From assembly GCF_003007735.2 (NCBI RefSeq), contig NZ_PXNQ02000001.1:558001-622000 (forward strand): a DNA stretch of 64,000 bases, in the 5' to 3' direction. This DNA is from Paracoccus methylarcula (GTDB taxonomy: Bacteria; Pseudomonadota; Alphaproteobacteria; Rhodobacterales; Rhodobacteraceae). The notes beneath the pieces were generated by a model. The model made no database searches. It was not told the origin of the DNA and was given only the letters and a program-made list of their open reading frames with translations. Both the position numbers and the translations under genes were made by a program. Every line of letters starts with the position of its first letter. The stretch's first letter is position 1. Of the stretch, positions 38,565-46,577 are shown one piece after another.

Positions 38565-38608
38565 AAAAAATGCGGCGGCGCCCAGGGAGGAGGAGAGGGC
38601 GCCGCCGC
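38565..38608 (-). terminator. Terminator formed by the last cuckoo RNA of the array
   Basis: On the minus strand a perfect 12-base stem (arms 38597-38608 and 38572-38583) closes a loop carrying CTCCTCCTCCC and is followed directly by TTTTTT (38570-38565). The last array unit therefore also has the form of a Rho-independent terminator. Confidence 0.9.
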
Positions 38609-39020
38609 TCAACGCTGGCCCAGGGAGGAGGAGGGGCCGCGTATGGGCTGCGGTGGAGGCCAGGGAGGAGGAGAGGCCGGCACCGCACACGACAAGCCAG
38701 GGAGGAGGAGAAGGCCCGTCGCATCGGTTTGCCGCAAATGAGGCGGCTATGGGGTGCGGTGGCTGCCCGGGAGGAGGAGAGGCGTCACCGCAAACGACAG
38801 GCTGGGAGGGAGGAGAAAGGCCCGTCGTATGGTCTTGCCGCGAAACAGGGCGGCTATCTTTTGCGGCGGCTCCCAGGGAGGAGGAGGGGGAGCCGCCGCT
38901 CGCATCCGTAGGCCCAGGGAGGAGGAGAGGGGCTGCGGAGCTGACTTTGGGCGGTGCCCTCCGGGGAGGAGGAGAGGAGGACACCGCCATATCCCGAACC
39001 CAAGGGAGGAGGAGAAGGGT
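38572..39020 (-). ncRNA. Cuckoo (CcsR-type) small RNA array, ten CCUCCUCCC-loop hairpins
   Basis: Downstream of the DUF1127 gene, the minus strand carries ten copies of the CTCCTCCTCCC motif. Plus-strand GGGAGGAGGAG starts at 38585, 38623, 38663, 38700, 38769, 38808 (variant), 38876, 38917, 38964 and 39004. Each copy lies in the loop of a hairpin whose stem sequence differs from copy to copy. Stems co-vary: 38572/38597 pairs GCGGCGGCGCCC with GGGCGCCGCCGC, while 38863/38888 pairs GCGGCGGCTCCC with GGGAGCCGCCGC. In Rhodobacter, homologous CcsR RNAs (four copies) are cut from the DUF1127 mRNA under RpoH control and act in oxidative stress. The loops can pair with Shine-Dalgarno sequences. Ten units here, with spacing mostly 37-47 bases. 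Confidence 0.9.
38649..38861 (-). repeat. ~107-bp tandem duplication inside the cuckoo array
   Basis: The block 38649-38754 and the next, 38755-38861, align along their length: TGCGGTGG, motif, CACCGCA, (A/C)ACGACA, motif, GGCCCGTCG, then GCCGC-loop-GCGGC and GGCTAT. Each block holds two cuckoo hairpins plus a third hairpin without the motif (GCCGCAAATGAGGCGGC and GCCGCGAAACAGGGCGGC). This explains the two long (68-69 base) motif spacings. Confidence 0.8.
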
Positions 39021-39035
39021 CGGGAAAGCGAATTC

Positions 39036-39257
39036 TTACTTGCCGTAGGCCGCTTCGTGGGCCAGGCGGGTGATCATCGAGCGGTTGATGCCCAGATCGT
39101 CGAGATCGCGGGTGGTCAACGCGTTCAATTCGCGCAGCGTCTGACGGTAGACCGCACGGCGTGCGCGGTTTTCCTGCATCCGCTGAACCGCGTTCAGCAG
39201 GCGGCCACGCAGGCCGGTTTCGGCGGCGGCATTCTGTGCTTGAGCGATAACAGCCAT
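39036..39257 (-). CDS. DUF1127 small protein, host gene of the cuckoo RNA array (CcaF1-like)
   Basis: A 73-residue Arg-rich protein with the DUF1127 motif at its C-terminal half (YRQTLRELNALTTRDLDDLGINRSMITRLAHEAAYGK). In Rhodobacter the equivalent gene (ccaF1) is cotranscribed with the CcsR RNAs from RpoHI/RpoHII promoters, and its protein is an RNA-binding factor acting on those RNAs. Here the stop lies 16 bases before the first array hairpin with no terminator between, so cotranscription is expected. I chose the ATG (MAVIAQAQN) after AAAGGAAA. The array hairpins begin directly after it on the same strand. Confidence 0.9.
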   Translation of the reverse strand: MAVIAQAQNAAAETGLRGRLLNAVQRMQENRARRAVYRQTLRELNALTTRDLDDLGINRSMITRLAHEAAYGK

Positions 39258-39594
39258 GATGTTTCCTTTCATTCGTCTCGTCCAGCACCCGGCCCGGATG
39301 GCCCGGCGCTTCGTTGAAACAAAGATGGACCCTATGCTGCGATTGCACAATCCTCCCTTTCGCCAATGCTGCCATGCAGCAGATGCATGACTGGCACGTA
39401 AGCCAAAGGTTGTAACCTCATGGAAATGTGATCGAAAAAGATGGGCATCATTTCGTTAGCGTTAATGCTGCAATCGCGAAACTCACTTGTTCTGCGATGC
39501 TTGTCAGGGGGCAGGGCCGGGTTTTGCCGGGATGGTTGCTGCGCCGCGCCGGATACACCATGTTACTCTGTGATGCAGATACAAGGCCGATAAC
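39258..39594. other. Divergent promoter region of the DUF1127/array unit and mrp
   Basis: A 337-base gap without a gene. It holds a perfect palindrome AGGTT-GT-AACCT (39407-39418) and a small hairpin GCTGC-CAT-GCAGC (39368-39380). On the minus strand a GGGAGGATTG stretch near 39352 is complementary to the CTCCTCCC loops of the array. A possible minus-strand promoter (TTGTGC, then CATCTT 17 bases on) follows it; I cannot assign a sigma factor with confidence. Confidence 0.4.
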
Positions 39595-40677
39595 ATGTCC
39601 GTAAACCGCGAAGTTGTCCTTAGGGAAATCTCCGAGATTACCCTTCCGGGGGGTGAAACACTGGGGCAGGCCGATCTGGTTCGTGCGCTCGTGATCGAGA
39701 ATGACACCATCCGATTCGTGCTGGAGGTCGACAATGCCGAGGCCGCCCGTGCGCTGGCCCCGGTCGAGGCCGAGGCAAAACGCCGCCTGATGGCATTGCC
39801 GGGGATCGCGCAGGTTCACATCGTCACCACCGCCCCGGCGGCAAAGCCCGCAGCCCCCGCAGGCGGGGGGGCGCCATCGCTGAAACTCGGCGGGCATCCG
39901 ACCGCCCAGGCCGGGCCGCAGCCGATTCCCGGCGTGCGCCACATCATCGCCATCGGATCGGGCAAGGGGGGCGTAGGCAAATCCACCGTTACTTCCAACC
40001 TTGCTGTCGCGCTTGCGAAGGCCGGCCGCAAGGTCGGGCTGCTGGATGCCGATATCTATGGCCCGTCGCAGCCCCGGATGATGGGCGTCTCGGGGCGTCC
40101 CGCCAGCCCCGACGGTCAGCGGATCGAGCCGCTGCATGCCCATGGCGTCACCGTGATGTCCATCGGGCTGATGCTGAAAGAGGGCGAGGCGGTGGTCTGG
40201 CGCGGGCCGATGCTGATGGGGGCGATCCAGCAATTGCTGCAGCAGGTGAACTGGGGCGAGCTGGACGTGCTGCTGATCGACCTGCCGCCCGGCACCGGCG
40301 ATGTGCAGCTCAGCCTCTGCCAGAAGGCGGCGGTGACCGGCGCGCTCATCGTCTCCACCCCGCAGGACGTGGCGCTGCTGGACGCGCGACGCGCGATCGA
40401 CATGTTCCGCAAGCTGAAGGCGCCGGTGCTCGGATTGATCGAGAACATGTCAAGCTATGTCTGCCCGAATTGCGGCGAAGAAGCTCATCTTTTCGGTCAC
40501 GGCGGCGTCGCGGTCGAGGCCGAGACGCTCGGCCTGCCTTTCCTTGGCGAATTGCCGCTTGAACTGGAGGTCAGGCTGGCGGGCGATTCCGGCCGGCCGG
40601 TGGCGCTAGGCGATGGTGCGACGGCGCAGGCCTATGCCCGGCTGGCCGATCGGCTGGTAAGGGGCGGTATCGGCTGA
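39595..40677 (+). CDS. mrp: Mrp/NBP35 family iron-sulfur carrier ATPase
   Basis: A 360-residue P-loop ATPase (Mrp/ApbC) that carries and transfers Fe-S clusters in the cytoplasm. The N-terminal DUF59/MIP18 domain spans about residues 1-80 ([18 protein letters not shown]). A linker rich in Ala, Pro and Gly follows. The deviant Walker A is at [10 protein letters not shown], with [14 protein letters not shown] and the cluster-binding CxxC at [14 protein letters not shown]. It faces away from the DUF1127/array unit and precedes a long gap before mraZ. Full length, no defects. Confidence 0.94.
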   Translation: MSVNREVVLREISEITLPGGETLGQADLVRALVIENDTIRFVLEVDNAEAARALAPVEAEAKRRLMALPGIAQVHIVTTAPAAKPAAPAGGGAPSLKLGGHPTAQAGPQPIPGVRHIIAIGSGKGGVGKSTVTSNLAVALAKAGRKVGLLDADIYGPSQPRMMGVSGRPASPDGQRIEPLHAHGVTVMSIGLMLKEGEAVVWRGPMLMGAIQQLLQQVNWGELDVLLIDLPPGTGDVQLSLCQKAAVTGALIVSTPQDVALLDARRAIDMFRKLKAPVLGLIENMSSYVCPNCGEEAHLFGHGGVAVEAETLGLPFLGELPLELEVRLAGDSGRPVALGDGATAQAYARLADRLVRGGIG

Positions 40678-41105
40678 GGCTGATTCCCCCTTCCGAATGA
40701 CCGGTCCGATGCCGGATGTCCGATCTGCGTGAATCCGGGCCGGGACCATTCCGATGGTTCCGGCCCGGTGGTTCATCATGATCCGCATGGGAATATCCGG
40801 GATCACCGGGATTGCATGGGGGTTCTGGGAATTCATGGAATCACGAGGGGTGGTTCGCTTCCCGAATCCGTGATTCGGCGTGATCGCCGCGAAATTTCGC
40901 ATGAATCACACGGCCATTATTCGCTTTACTCAAGGTAATGCAGGAAAATCTGGGATTTTCTGCCACACCGGTGCGATGTCCATATCTTGTGTTTTGTTTG
41001 GTGTAATCTTCCATTGGTTGAGTTTGTCGGAAGATTTGCGTCATATTCTTACGTTCATGAACCGAAAAGTTCAAATAAAATTCGCGGACGGGGCGCAAAA
41101 TTCCG
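40678..41105. other. Long gap between mrp and the mraZ leader, with TGGG-type repeats
   Basis: No convincing gene. The part around 40890-41110 is clearly less GC-rich than its surroundings. TGGG boxes occur with about 10-base spacing on the plus strand at 40817, 40826 and 40836, and a single TGGGA at 40788. MraZ of E. coli binds TGGGN direct repeats with this period, so an MraZ operator or an upstream dcw promoter is possible. Confidence 0.35.
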
Positions 41106-41135
41106 TTGCCTCCCATGAATTCCCATGTCACAACG
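41106..41135 (+). promoter_or_regulatory. Candidate MraZ boxes / dcw promoter
   Basis: Two TCCCATG repeats start at 41111 and 41121, exactly 10 bases apart (TGGGA-N5-TGGGA on the opposite strand), the form of an MraZ operator. They lie between a possible -35 (TTGCCT, 41106-41111) and a weak -10 region (about 41129-41134), upstream of the terminated mraZ leader. Binding here would let MraZ repress its own cluster. Confidence 0.5.
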
Positions 41136-41139
41136 TAAT

Positions 41140-41356
41140 CACGAAGACGGGCAGTGGAAGGGGCATCAAGACCCCGCGAAGGCGAAGCAGGCTTCATACA
41201 GGCACCCGTTTTCCAAATTGATCCGCCCGCGCGTGCGAGCAGCACCAGCCCCCAAGGTGGCGCGTGACAGGGTGGGCAACCCCGCAAGGGGCCCAGGCAA
41301 TGGGAACGAGGGCGGCGGATCGGGCAGTGGCAGCGGCCCGATCCGCCTTTCTCTTT
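41140..41356 (+). ncRNA. UpsM-like small RNA from the mraZ 5' leader
   Basis: In Rhodobacter sphaeroides an abundant RNA of about 200 bases, UpsM, comes from premature termination in the long mraZ 5' untranslated region. Here the same position holds a GC-rich, structured stretch of about 210 bases ending in a strong intrinsic terminator 16 bases before mraZ. Local hairpins include GGGTGGGC/CCC elements near 41270-41295. The 5' end is inferred from the candidate promoter. Sequence homology to UpsM was not tested; the assignment rests on position, size and terminator. Confidence 0.6.
41314..41356 (+). terminator. Attenuator-type terminator upstream of mraZ
   Basis: A perfect 11-base stem, GGCGGATCGGG (41314-41324) with CCCGATCCGCC (41337-41347), is followed by TTTCTCTTT. 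It sits between the presumed promoter and mraZ, so only read-through transcripts reach the dcw cluster. Confidence 0.9.
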
Positions 41357-41372
41357 CGGGCGGGCGAAAGGG

Positions 41373-41915
41373 ATGGGCAGTGAGGACGGCAAACAGGTGG
41401 CGCGGAAGTTCAGAGGCACCGAACACGTCAAGCTGGATGGCAAGGGTCGCATGTCGATCCCGGCCAAGATGCGGCGTGTCTTCGATGCCGGTGATCCTTC
41501 CTTCTCGACCTCGAATACCGGACGCACGCAGATCGTCGCCGTTTATGGCCCCGAATGGTGGAACTGGATCGAACTTTACACCATCGAGGCCGCCGATGAG
41601 ATCGACGAACAGATCGACAGCCTGACCCGCGGCAGCAAGGAACGCCGCTGGCTTGAGCAGTTGATGAACGGCCAATCCACCGATCTCGAGATCGACCGCG
41701 AAGGACGGCTGGTCCTGCCGCTGCGCCTGCGCGAAAGGCTGGGGCTGGCCGAGGGCAACGAGACGGTCTTCGCCTCGCATGGCGACTATATCAAGGTCTA
41801 TCACCCTGATTCGCCGCCGAAGGATATCGAGGAACTCGAGGAATTTACCGCTTCGAAGGGACCGGGCTTCGATCCGCGCGAATTCCTCAGCGATGCCGGC
41901 TCGGAAGAGGGCTAG
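41373..41915 (+). CDS. mraZ: Transcriptional regulator MraZ
   Basis: A 180-residue protein with two AbrB-like (SpoVT-AbrB) domains: about residues 12-60 (FRGTEHVKLDGKGRMSIPAKMRRVF) and about 95-140 (LEIDREGRLVLPLRLRERLGL). MraZ forms a ring-shaped DNA-binding oligomer that represses the division and cell-wall cluster it heads. The conserved DxxGR motif is present in both halves. Short spacing to rsmH (4 bases) and the start of an eight-gene unit indicate one operon. Candidate target boxes lie upstream at 41111-41127. Confidence 0.95.
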   Translation: MGSEDGKQVARKFRGTEHVKLDGKGRMSIPAKMRRVFDAGDPSFSTSNTGRTQIVAVYGPEWWNWIELYTIEAADEIDEQIDSLTRGSKERRWLEQLMNGQSTDLEIDREGRLVLPLRLRERLGLAEGNETVFASHGDYIKVYHPDSPPKDIEELEEFTASKGPGFDPREFLSDAGSEEG

Positions 41916-41918
41916 GCG

Positions 41919-42890
41919 ATGGAAGCTGCGCATGTCCCGGTCCTGCTGAAACCGCTTCTCAAGGCGGTTTCTCCTGTTTCAGGCATCTGGCTGGACGGCA
42001 CTTTCGGTGCGGGCGGATATGCGCGCGGGCTGCTGGAGGCCGGGGCCGGACGGGTGATCGGCCTCGACCGCGATCCGGCGGTCTTCGCGATGGCCCGCGA
42101 ATGGGCCGGGCAATATGACGACAGGTTGCGGCTGGTCGAGGGCGAGTTTTCGGACCTCGACAGTCTGGCCGGGGAACCGCTTGACGGCGTGGTCCTGGAC
42201 CTGGGCGTCAGCTCGATGCAGCTTGACCAGGCCGAGCGCGGCTTTTCCTTTCTGCGCGACGGGCCGCTGGATATGCGGATGGGGCAGGACGGCCCTTCCG
42301 CCGCCGATCTGTTGAACGAGGCGGAGGAGGCGGTGATCGCGGATGTCCTTTACCATTATGGCGAAGAACGTGCTTCCCGCCGCATCGCCCGCGCAATCGT
42401 CGCCGCTCGCCCGCTGACCCGGACCGCGCAGCTTGCCGAGGTCGTGGCCTCCTGCCTGCCGCGCGCCAAGCTGGGGCAAAGCCATCCGGCGACGCGCAGT
42501 TTCCAGGCCATCCGGATCTGGGTGAATGACGAATTCCGGCAATTGGTCGATGGGCTTGCCGCCGCCGAACGCGCGCTGCGGCCCGGTGGCAAGCTCGCGG
42601 TGGTCAGTTTCCATTCACTGGAGGACCGGATCGTCAAGCGTTTCATGCAGGCGCGCGCGGGCAGCACGGGCGGGGGCAGCCGCTACGCTCCGGCCGCCCC
42701 GACCGCCCCTGCCGCCTTCACCCTGCCGTTCCGCCGGGCGATCGGGCCGGATGCCGAAGAGATGCAGGCCAATCCCCGCGCCCGTTCCGCCCTGCTGCGG
42801 GTGGCAGTCCGGACCGATGCGCCCGCTGCCGCCCCGGACGAGGCGGGACTGGCCATGCCGATACTGCCGCAAAAAAGGGGGCGGCGATGA
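41919..42890 (+). CDS. rsmH: 16S rRNA (cytosine-1402-N4)-methyltransferase
   Basis: A 323-residue SAM-dependent methyltransferase acting on C1402 of 16S rRNA in the decoding centre. The family opening [16 protein letters not shown] site [35 protein letters not shown] and the C-terminal [16 protein letters not shown] are present. The gene overlaps ftsL by an ATGA. It lies in its standard place, second in the dcw cluster. Confidence 0.96.
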   Translation: MEAAHVPVLLKPLLKAVSPVSGIWLDGTFGAGGYARGLLEAGAGRVIGLDRDPAVFAMAREWAGQYDDRLRLVEGEFSDLDSLAGEPLDGVVLDLGVSSMQLDQAERGFSFLRDGPLDMRMGQDGPSAADLLNEAEEAVIADVLYHYGEERASRRIARAIVAARPLTRTAQLAEVVASCLPRAKLGQSHPATRSFQAIRIWVNDEFRQLVDGLAAAERALRPGGKLAVVSFHSLEDRIVKRFMQARAGSTGGGSRYAPAAPTAPAAFTLPFRRAIGPDAEEMQANPRARSALLRVAVRTDAPAAAPDEAGLAMPILPQKRGRR

Positions 42891-43255
42891 AATCCATCCT
42901 TTACCTGGCATGTGTCCTGGTGGTGATGGGGCTGGCTTTCTGGGCCTATCGCGAGAATTACCGGACCCAGGCAGCCATGAGCGAGATGAGCGATGTCCAG
43001 CGCGAGATCGCCGGGCTGCGCGAGGAACTCGGCGTGCTGCGTGCCGAATGGGCCTATCTGAACCGGCCGACGCGGCTGCGCGAACTTGTCGATCTGAATT
43101 TCGAGCGCTTGCAGCTCGTGCCCATCGAGCCGGGCAATTTCGCCGATCTCGACAATGTCGATTATCCCAAGCCGCCCCCCGTCCGTCCGCCATCGCGCCC
43201 GGCAGGGGGCAGGACCGCCGATACCGGCGCCGCATCCAACGAGGAACAGCCATGA
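42887..43255 (+). CDS. ftsL: Cell division protein FtsL
   Basis: A 122-residue bitopic divisome protein. The N-terminal helix ([17 protein letters not shown], residues 5-21) is followed by a coiled coil ([19 protein letters not shown]) and the [22 protein letters not shown] motif, split over about 62-83, typical of alphaproteobacterial FtsL. A Pro/Arg-rich tail ends the protein. It overlaps rsmH and ftsI by ATGA at each end, so all three are translationally coupled. It should form a complex with the FtsB-like protein encoded at 37373. Confidence 0.88.
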   Translation: MKSILYLACVLVVMGLAFWAYRENYRTQAAMSEMSDVQREIAGLREELGVLRAEWAYLNRPTRLRELVDLNFERLQLVPIEPGNFADLDNVDYPKPPPVRPPSRPAGGRTADTGAASNEEQP

Positions 43256-45081
43256 TCCGCACCCCCTTGCGCCCTCTGGCCCGCATTCTTCGCGCCCGCG
43301 AACGCGGCGAGAATCCCGATGAGATCGAGGCCGAGAACCGGCGGATGCGGCACGAGGAAATCCAGGACAAGGCCCGCCGCCGTGCCGAGGGCCGGCTGAT
43401 CCTGATGGCGGGCTGTTTCGTGCTGGCTTTCGTGACCGTGGGCCTGCGCATGGGCGCGCTGGCATCGAGTGAGCCGAGCGAACCGCGTGCCCAGGTCATG
43501 AGTGCGCAGATCATGTCGCAGCGCGCCGATGTCACCGATCGGCGGGGGCGGGTGCTGGCGATGAACCTGCTGACCCATTCGCTCTATGCCCATCCCCATC
43601 AGATGATCGATCCGGTCCGCGCGGCGCAGGGGCTGGCGAAGATCTTCCCCGATCTCGACGGGGCGAAGCTGACCGAGGATTTCACCGGTGATCGCAAGTT
43701 CATGTGGATCAAGCGCAAGATCAGCCCCGAGCAGATGCAGGCGGTCCATGATCTGGGCGAGCCGGGCCTGCTGTTCGGCCCGCGCGAGATGCGGGTCTAT
43801 CCCAATGGCCATATCGCCAGCCATATCCTGGGTGGCTCGGGCTTTGGCAACGAAGGCGTGAGCAGCGCCGAGGTTCTGGGTGTCGCAGGGGTTGAAAAGG
43901 CCTTTGACGGCTGGCTGCGCGACCCCGCGAATGACGGCGCGCCGCTGGTCCTGTCGATCGATCTGACCGTGCAATCGGCGATGGAGCGGGTGCTCGATTC
44001 CGGCATGAAGCTGATGAATGCCAAGGGGGCCGCAGCCGTGCTGATGGAGGTCGAGACCGGCGAGATCGTGGCGATGGCGAGCCTGCCCGATTTCGACCCC
44101 AATGACCGGCCACGGCCGCTGTTGAAGGGCGATCCTTCGGACAGCCCGCTGTTCAACCGGGCGGTGCAGGGTCAATACGAGCTTGGATCGACCTTCAAGA
44201 TCTTCCCGGTCGCCCAGGCCCTGGACCTGAAACTGATCAATCCCAATAGCGGCATCAATTCCAAGAGCCCGATGAAGATCGGCAAATACCTGATCCATGA
44301 TTTTCACAATTACGGCACCCAGCTCAGCGCGACCGACGTGATCGTGAAATCCTCGAATGTCGGCACGGTGCGGATCGCCCAGATGGTGGGTGCCGAACGC
44401 CAGAAGGAATTCCTGGAGGATCTCGGCTTCTTCGCGCCCACCCCTGTCGAGATGGTCGAGGCGCCGACCGGCCAGCCCCTGGTGCCGAAACGCTGGCCCG
44501 CCGTGACCTCGGCAACGGTTTCCTTCGGCCATGGCCTTGCCGCCAGCCCGCTGCACCTGGCTGCGGCCTATGCGACCATTGCCAATGGCGGCCGCAAGGT
44601 GACACCGACGCTGGTGCATGGCCGCAAGCGCCCCGAAGGCGAGCAGGTCCTGTCCCCCGTTGCGGCCGAGATGGCGGTCAGCATGCTGCGGCAGGTGGTC
44701 ACACGGGGGACTGCGCGCCGTGCCGAAGTCGAAGGTTACGAGATCGCCGGCAAGACCGGCACCGCCGACAAGCCGCGTCCGAGCGGCGGCTATTACGACA
44801 ACAAGGTCGTGGCGACATTCGCCTCGGTCTTCCCGGCCAGTGACCCCAAATATGCGCTGGTCGTTTCGCTCGACGAGCCGTCGGTCTCGACGGGTGGCGG
44901 CGAAAGCCGCACCGCCGGGATGACCGCCGTTCCCGTCGCGGCTGAACTGGTCCGCCGTCTTGCCCCGCTTCTGGGGCTGAAGGCCAAAAGCGACGTGACC
45001 CTGCCCAGGATCGATCCCAGGATCATGGCGCATGTTGAACAGGGCGCGACGGATGCGGTAAAGCTCGTTTCGAACAAATGA
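43252..45081 (+). CDS. ftsI: Penicillin-binding protein 3, septal peptidoglycan transpeptidase
   Basis: A 609-residue class B PBP. A basic cytoplasmic tail (about 1-45) precedes a transmembrane helix (LILMAGCFVLAFVTVGLRM). The dimerisation domain has RADVTDRRGRVLAMNL. The transpeptidase domain holds the catalytic serine in GSTFKIF (SxxK), the SSN motif in VKSSNVGTV and KTGTA near the C-terminus. It cross-links new wall at the division site with FtsW. It overlaps ftsL and murE by ATGA. A long in-frame upstream extension is rejected because it overlaps rsmH and ftsL. Confidence 0.96.
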   Translation: MIRTPLRPLARILRARERGENPDEIEAENRRMRHEEIQDKARRRAEGRLILMAGCFVLAFVTVGLRMGALASSEPSEPRAQVMSAQIMSQRADVTDRRGRVLAMNLLTHSLYAHPHQMIDPVRAAQGLAKIFPDLDGAKLTEDFTGDRKFMWIKRKISPEQMQAVHDLGEPGLLFGPREMRVYPNGHIASHILGGSGFGNEGVSSAEVLGVAGVEKAFDGWLRDPANDGAPLVLSIDLTVQSAMERVLDSGMKLMNAKGAAAVLMEVETGEIVAMASLPDFDPNDRPRPLLKGDPSDSPLFNRAVQGQYELGSTFKIFPVAQALDLKLINPNSGINSKSPMKIGKYLIHDFHNYGTQLSATDVIVKSSNVGTVRIAQMVGAERQKEFLEDLGFFAPTPVEMVEAPTGQPLVPKRWPAVTSATVSFGHGLAASPLHLAAAYATIANGGRKVTPTLVHGRKRPEGEQVLSPVAAEMAVSMLRQVVTRGTARRAEVEGYEIAGKTGTADKPRPSGGYYDNKVVATFASVFPASDPKYALVVSLDEPSVSTGGGESRTAGMTAVPVAAELVRRLAPLLGLKAKSDVTLPRIDPRIMAHVEQGATDAVKLVSNK

Positions 45082-46577
45082 CGGGTGAAACGGTGAGTCG
45101 GGCGTCGAAGAAACTGTCGCAGCTCGGGCTGCGAGGCAGAGACGGGCGCGATCCCGTGATTTCCGGAATTTCGGTCGATAGCCGAACGGTCAAGCCGGGG
45201 CATCTGTTTGCCGCCCTGCCGGGATCGACCGTGCATGGCGGCGAGTTCATCCCATATGCGCTGCGGATGGAGGCAGGGGCGGTGCTGACCGACCGCGCCG
45301 GGGCAAGGATGGCGGCCGAGGCCTTTGCGGATTGGGACGGTGCCGTGATCGTGGCCGAGGATCCGCGCGCGGCACTTGCCGGGGCGGCGGCGCTGTGGTT
45401 CGAGGCGCAGCCCGAACATGTGGTGGCCGTCACCGGCACCTCTGGCAAGACCAGCGTGGCGACATTCACCCGCCAGATCTGGCAGGCATTGGGCCATCAG
45501 GCGATCAGCCTTGGCACCATGGGGGTCGAGGGCGATTACCACGCCAAGCTGGCCCATACCACGCCCGAGCCGGTCACCCTGCATCGGGTCCTGTCCGAGG
45601 CAGCGCAGGCCGGTGTGACCCATGCCGCGATGGAGGCTTCCAGTCATGGTCTGGATCAGCGGCGGCTCGACGGCGTGCGGGTCGAGGCGGGTGCCTTCAC
45701 CAATTTCAGCCAGGACCATCTGGACTACCACGCGGATTTCGACGAATATTTCGCGGCCAAGGCGCTGCTCTTCAACCATATTCTCGAAGATGGCGAGTCG
45801 GCGGTCATCAATATCGACAGCGAGCATGGCCGCCGGATGGCGGATATCGCCAGGGATCAGGGCCTGGCGTTGACCACGATCGGCACCGGCGATGACGCCA
45901 TGTTGCGCATCCTCGGCCAGCGCTACGACGCCACCGGGCAGGATCTGCGCTTTTCCGTGATGGGGCAGGCCCATATGGTGCGCCTGCCGTTGATCGGTGG
46001 ATTCCAGGCCGAGAACGTGCTGGCCGCGATGGGGCTCGCGCTGGCTTCGGGCGATGCGGCGGAAGGGATCCTCGCGGCGCTGCCCGAATTGCAGACCGTC
46101 CGGGGCCGGATGCAACTGGCGGCGCAGCGCGACAATGGCGCGGCGGTTTTCGTGGATTATGCCCACAAGCCCGGCGCGCTGATCGCCGCCCTGCAATCGC
46201 TGCGCCCGCATGTGATGGGCCGCATCATCGTGGTGTTCGGGGCGGGCGGAGACCGCGACCGGGGCAAGCGCAAGCTGATGGGCGAGGCCGCGCGCCAATA
46301 TGCCGATGTGGCGATCGTCACAGATGACAATCCGCGCAGCGAGGATCCGGCCTCGATCCGCGCCGCGATCATGGAGGGGGCAGGCCCAGAGGCCACCGAG
46401 GTCGGGGACCGGGCCGAGGCGATCCTGCGCGGCGTGGACGCCCTGCAACCCGGCGATGCCCTGTTGATCGCGGGCAAGGGGCACGAGACCGGCCAGATCG
46501 TGGGGCAGGATGTCTATCCTTTCGACGATGCCGAGCAGGCCTCGGTCGCCGTCGCCGCGCTGGATGGCCGGATATGA
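45078..46577 (+). CDS. murE: UDP-MurNAc-tripeptide synthetase (meso-DAP ligase)
   Basis: Adds meso-diaminopimelate to UDP-MurNAc-L-Ala-D-Glu. The 499-residue Mur ligase has an N-terminal UDP-binding domain (GISVDSRTVKPGHLFAAL), the ATP loop TGTSGKTSVATF, a carbamoyl-Lys region (HTTPEPVTLH), and the DNPR motif (TDDNPRSEDP) that selects meso-DAP. Its end overlaps murF by ATGA. Placement between ftsI and murF is standard. Confidence 0.96.
   Translation: MTGETVSRASKKLSQLGLRGRDGRDPVISGISVDSRTVKPGHLFAALPGSTVHGGEFIPYALRMEAGAVLTDRAGARMAAEAFADWDGAVIVAEDPRAALAGAAALWFEAQPEHVVAVTGTSGKTSVATFTRQIWQALGHQAISLGTMGVEGDYHAKLAHTTPEPVTLHRVLSEAAQAGVTHAAMEASSHGLDQRRLDGVRVEAGAFTNFSQDHLDYHADFDEYFAAKALLFNHILEDGESAVINIDSEHGRRMADIARDQGLALTTIGTGDDAMLRILGQRYDATGQDLRFSVMGQAHMVRLPLIGGFQAENVLAAMGLALASGDAAEGILAALPELQTVRGRMQLAAQRDNGAAVFVDYAHKPGALIAALQSLRPHVMGRIIVVFGAGGDRDRGKRKLMGEAARQYADVAIVTDDNPRSEDPASIRAAIMEGAGPEATEVGDRAEAILRGVDALQPGDALLIAGKGHETGQIVGQDVYPFDDAEQASVAVAALDGRI

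Noticed and set aside
38572..39020. CRISPR array
   Set aside because: The repeated part is only about 11 bases, spacing varies from 37 to 69, flanking arms form copy-specific stems, and no cas genes are near. The cuckoo RNA reading explains all of this.
41140..41356. RNase P RNA or 6S RNA
   Set aside because: The stretch has a structured GC-rich look and a GGGTGGGCAACCCC element, but lacks the conserved GGAAAGTCCGG and other core blocks of RNase P RNA and the long 6S bubble structure.
40841..41527. 228-residue leftward frame in the mrp-mraZ gap
   Set aside because: It crosses the mraZ leader terminator and the start of mraZ, has no ribosome site or family features, and codon use is poor.
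43162..45033. 623-residue leftward frame opposite ftsI
   Set aside because: Antisense shadow; ftsI on the other strand has all catalytic motifs.
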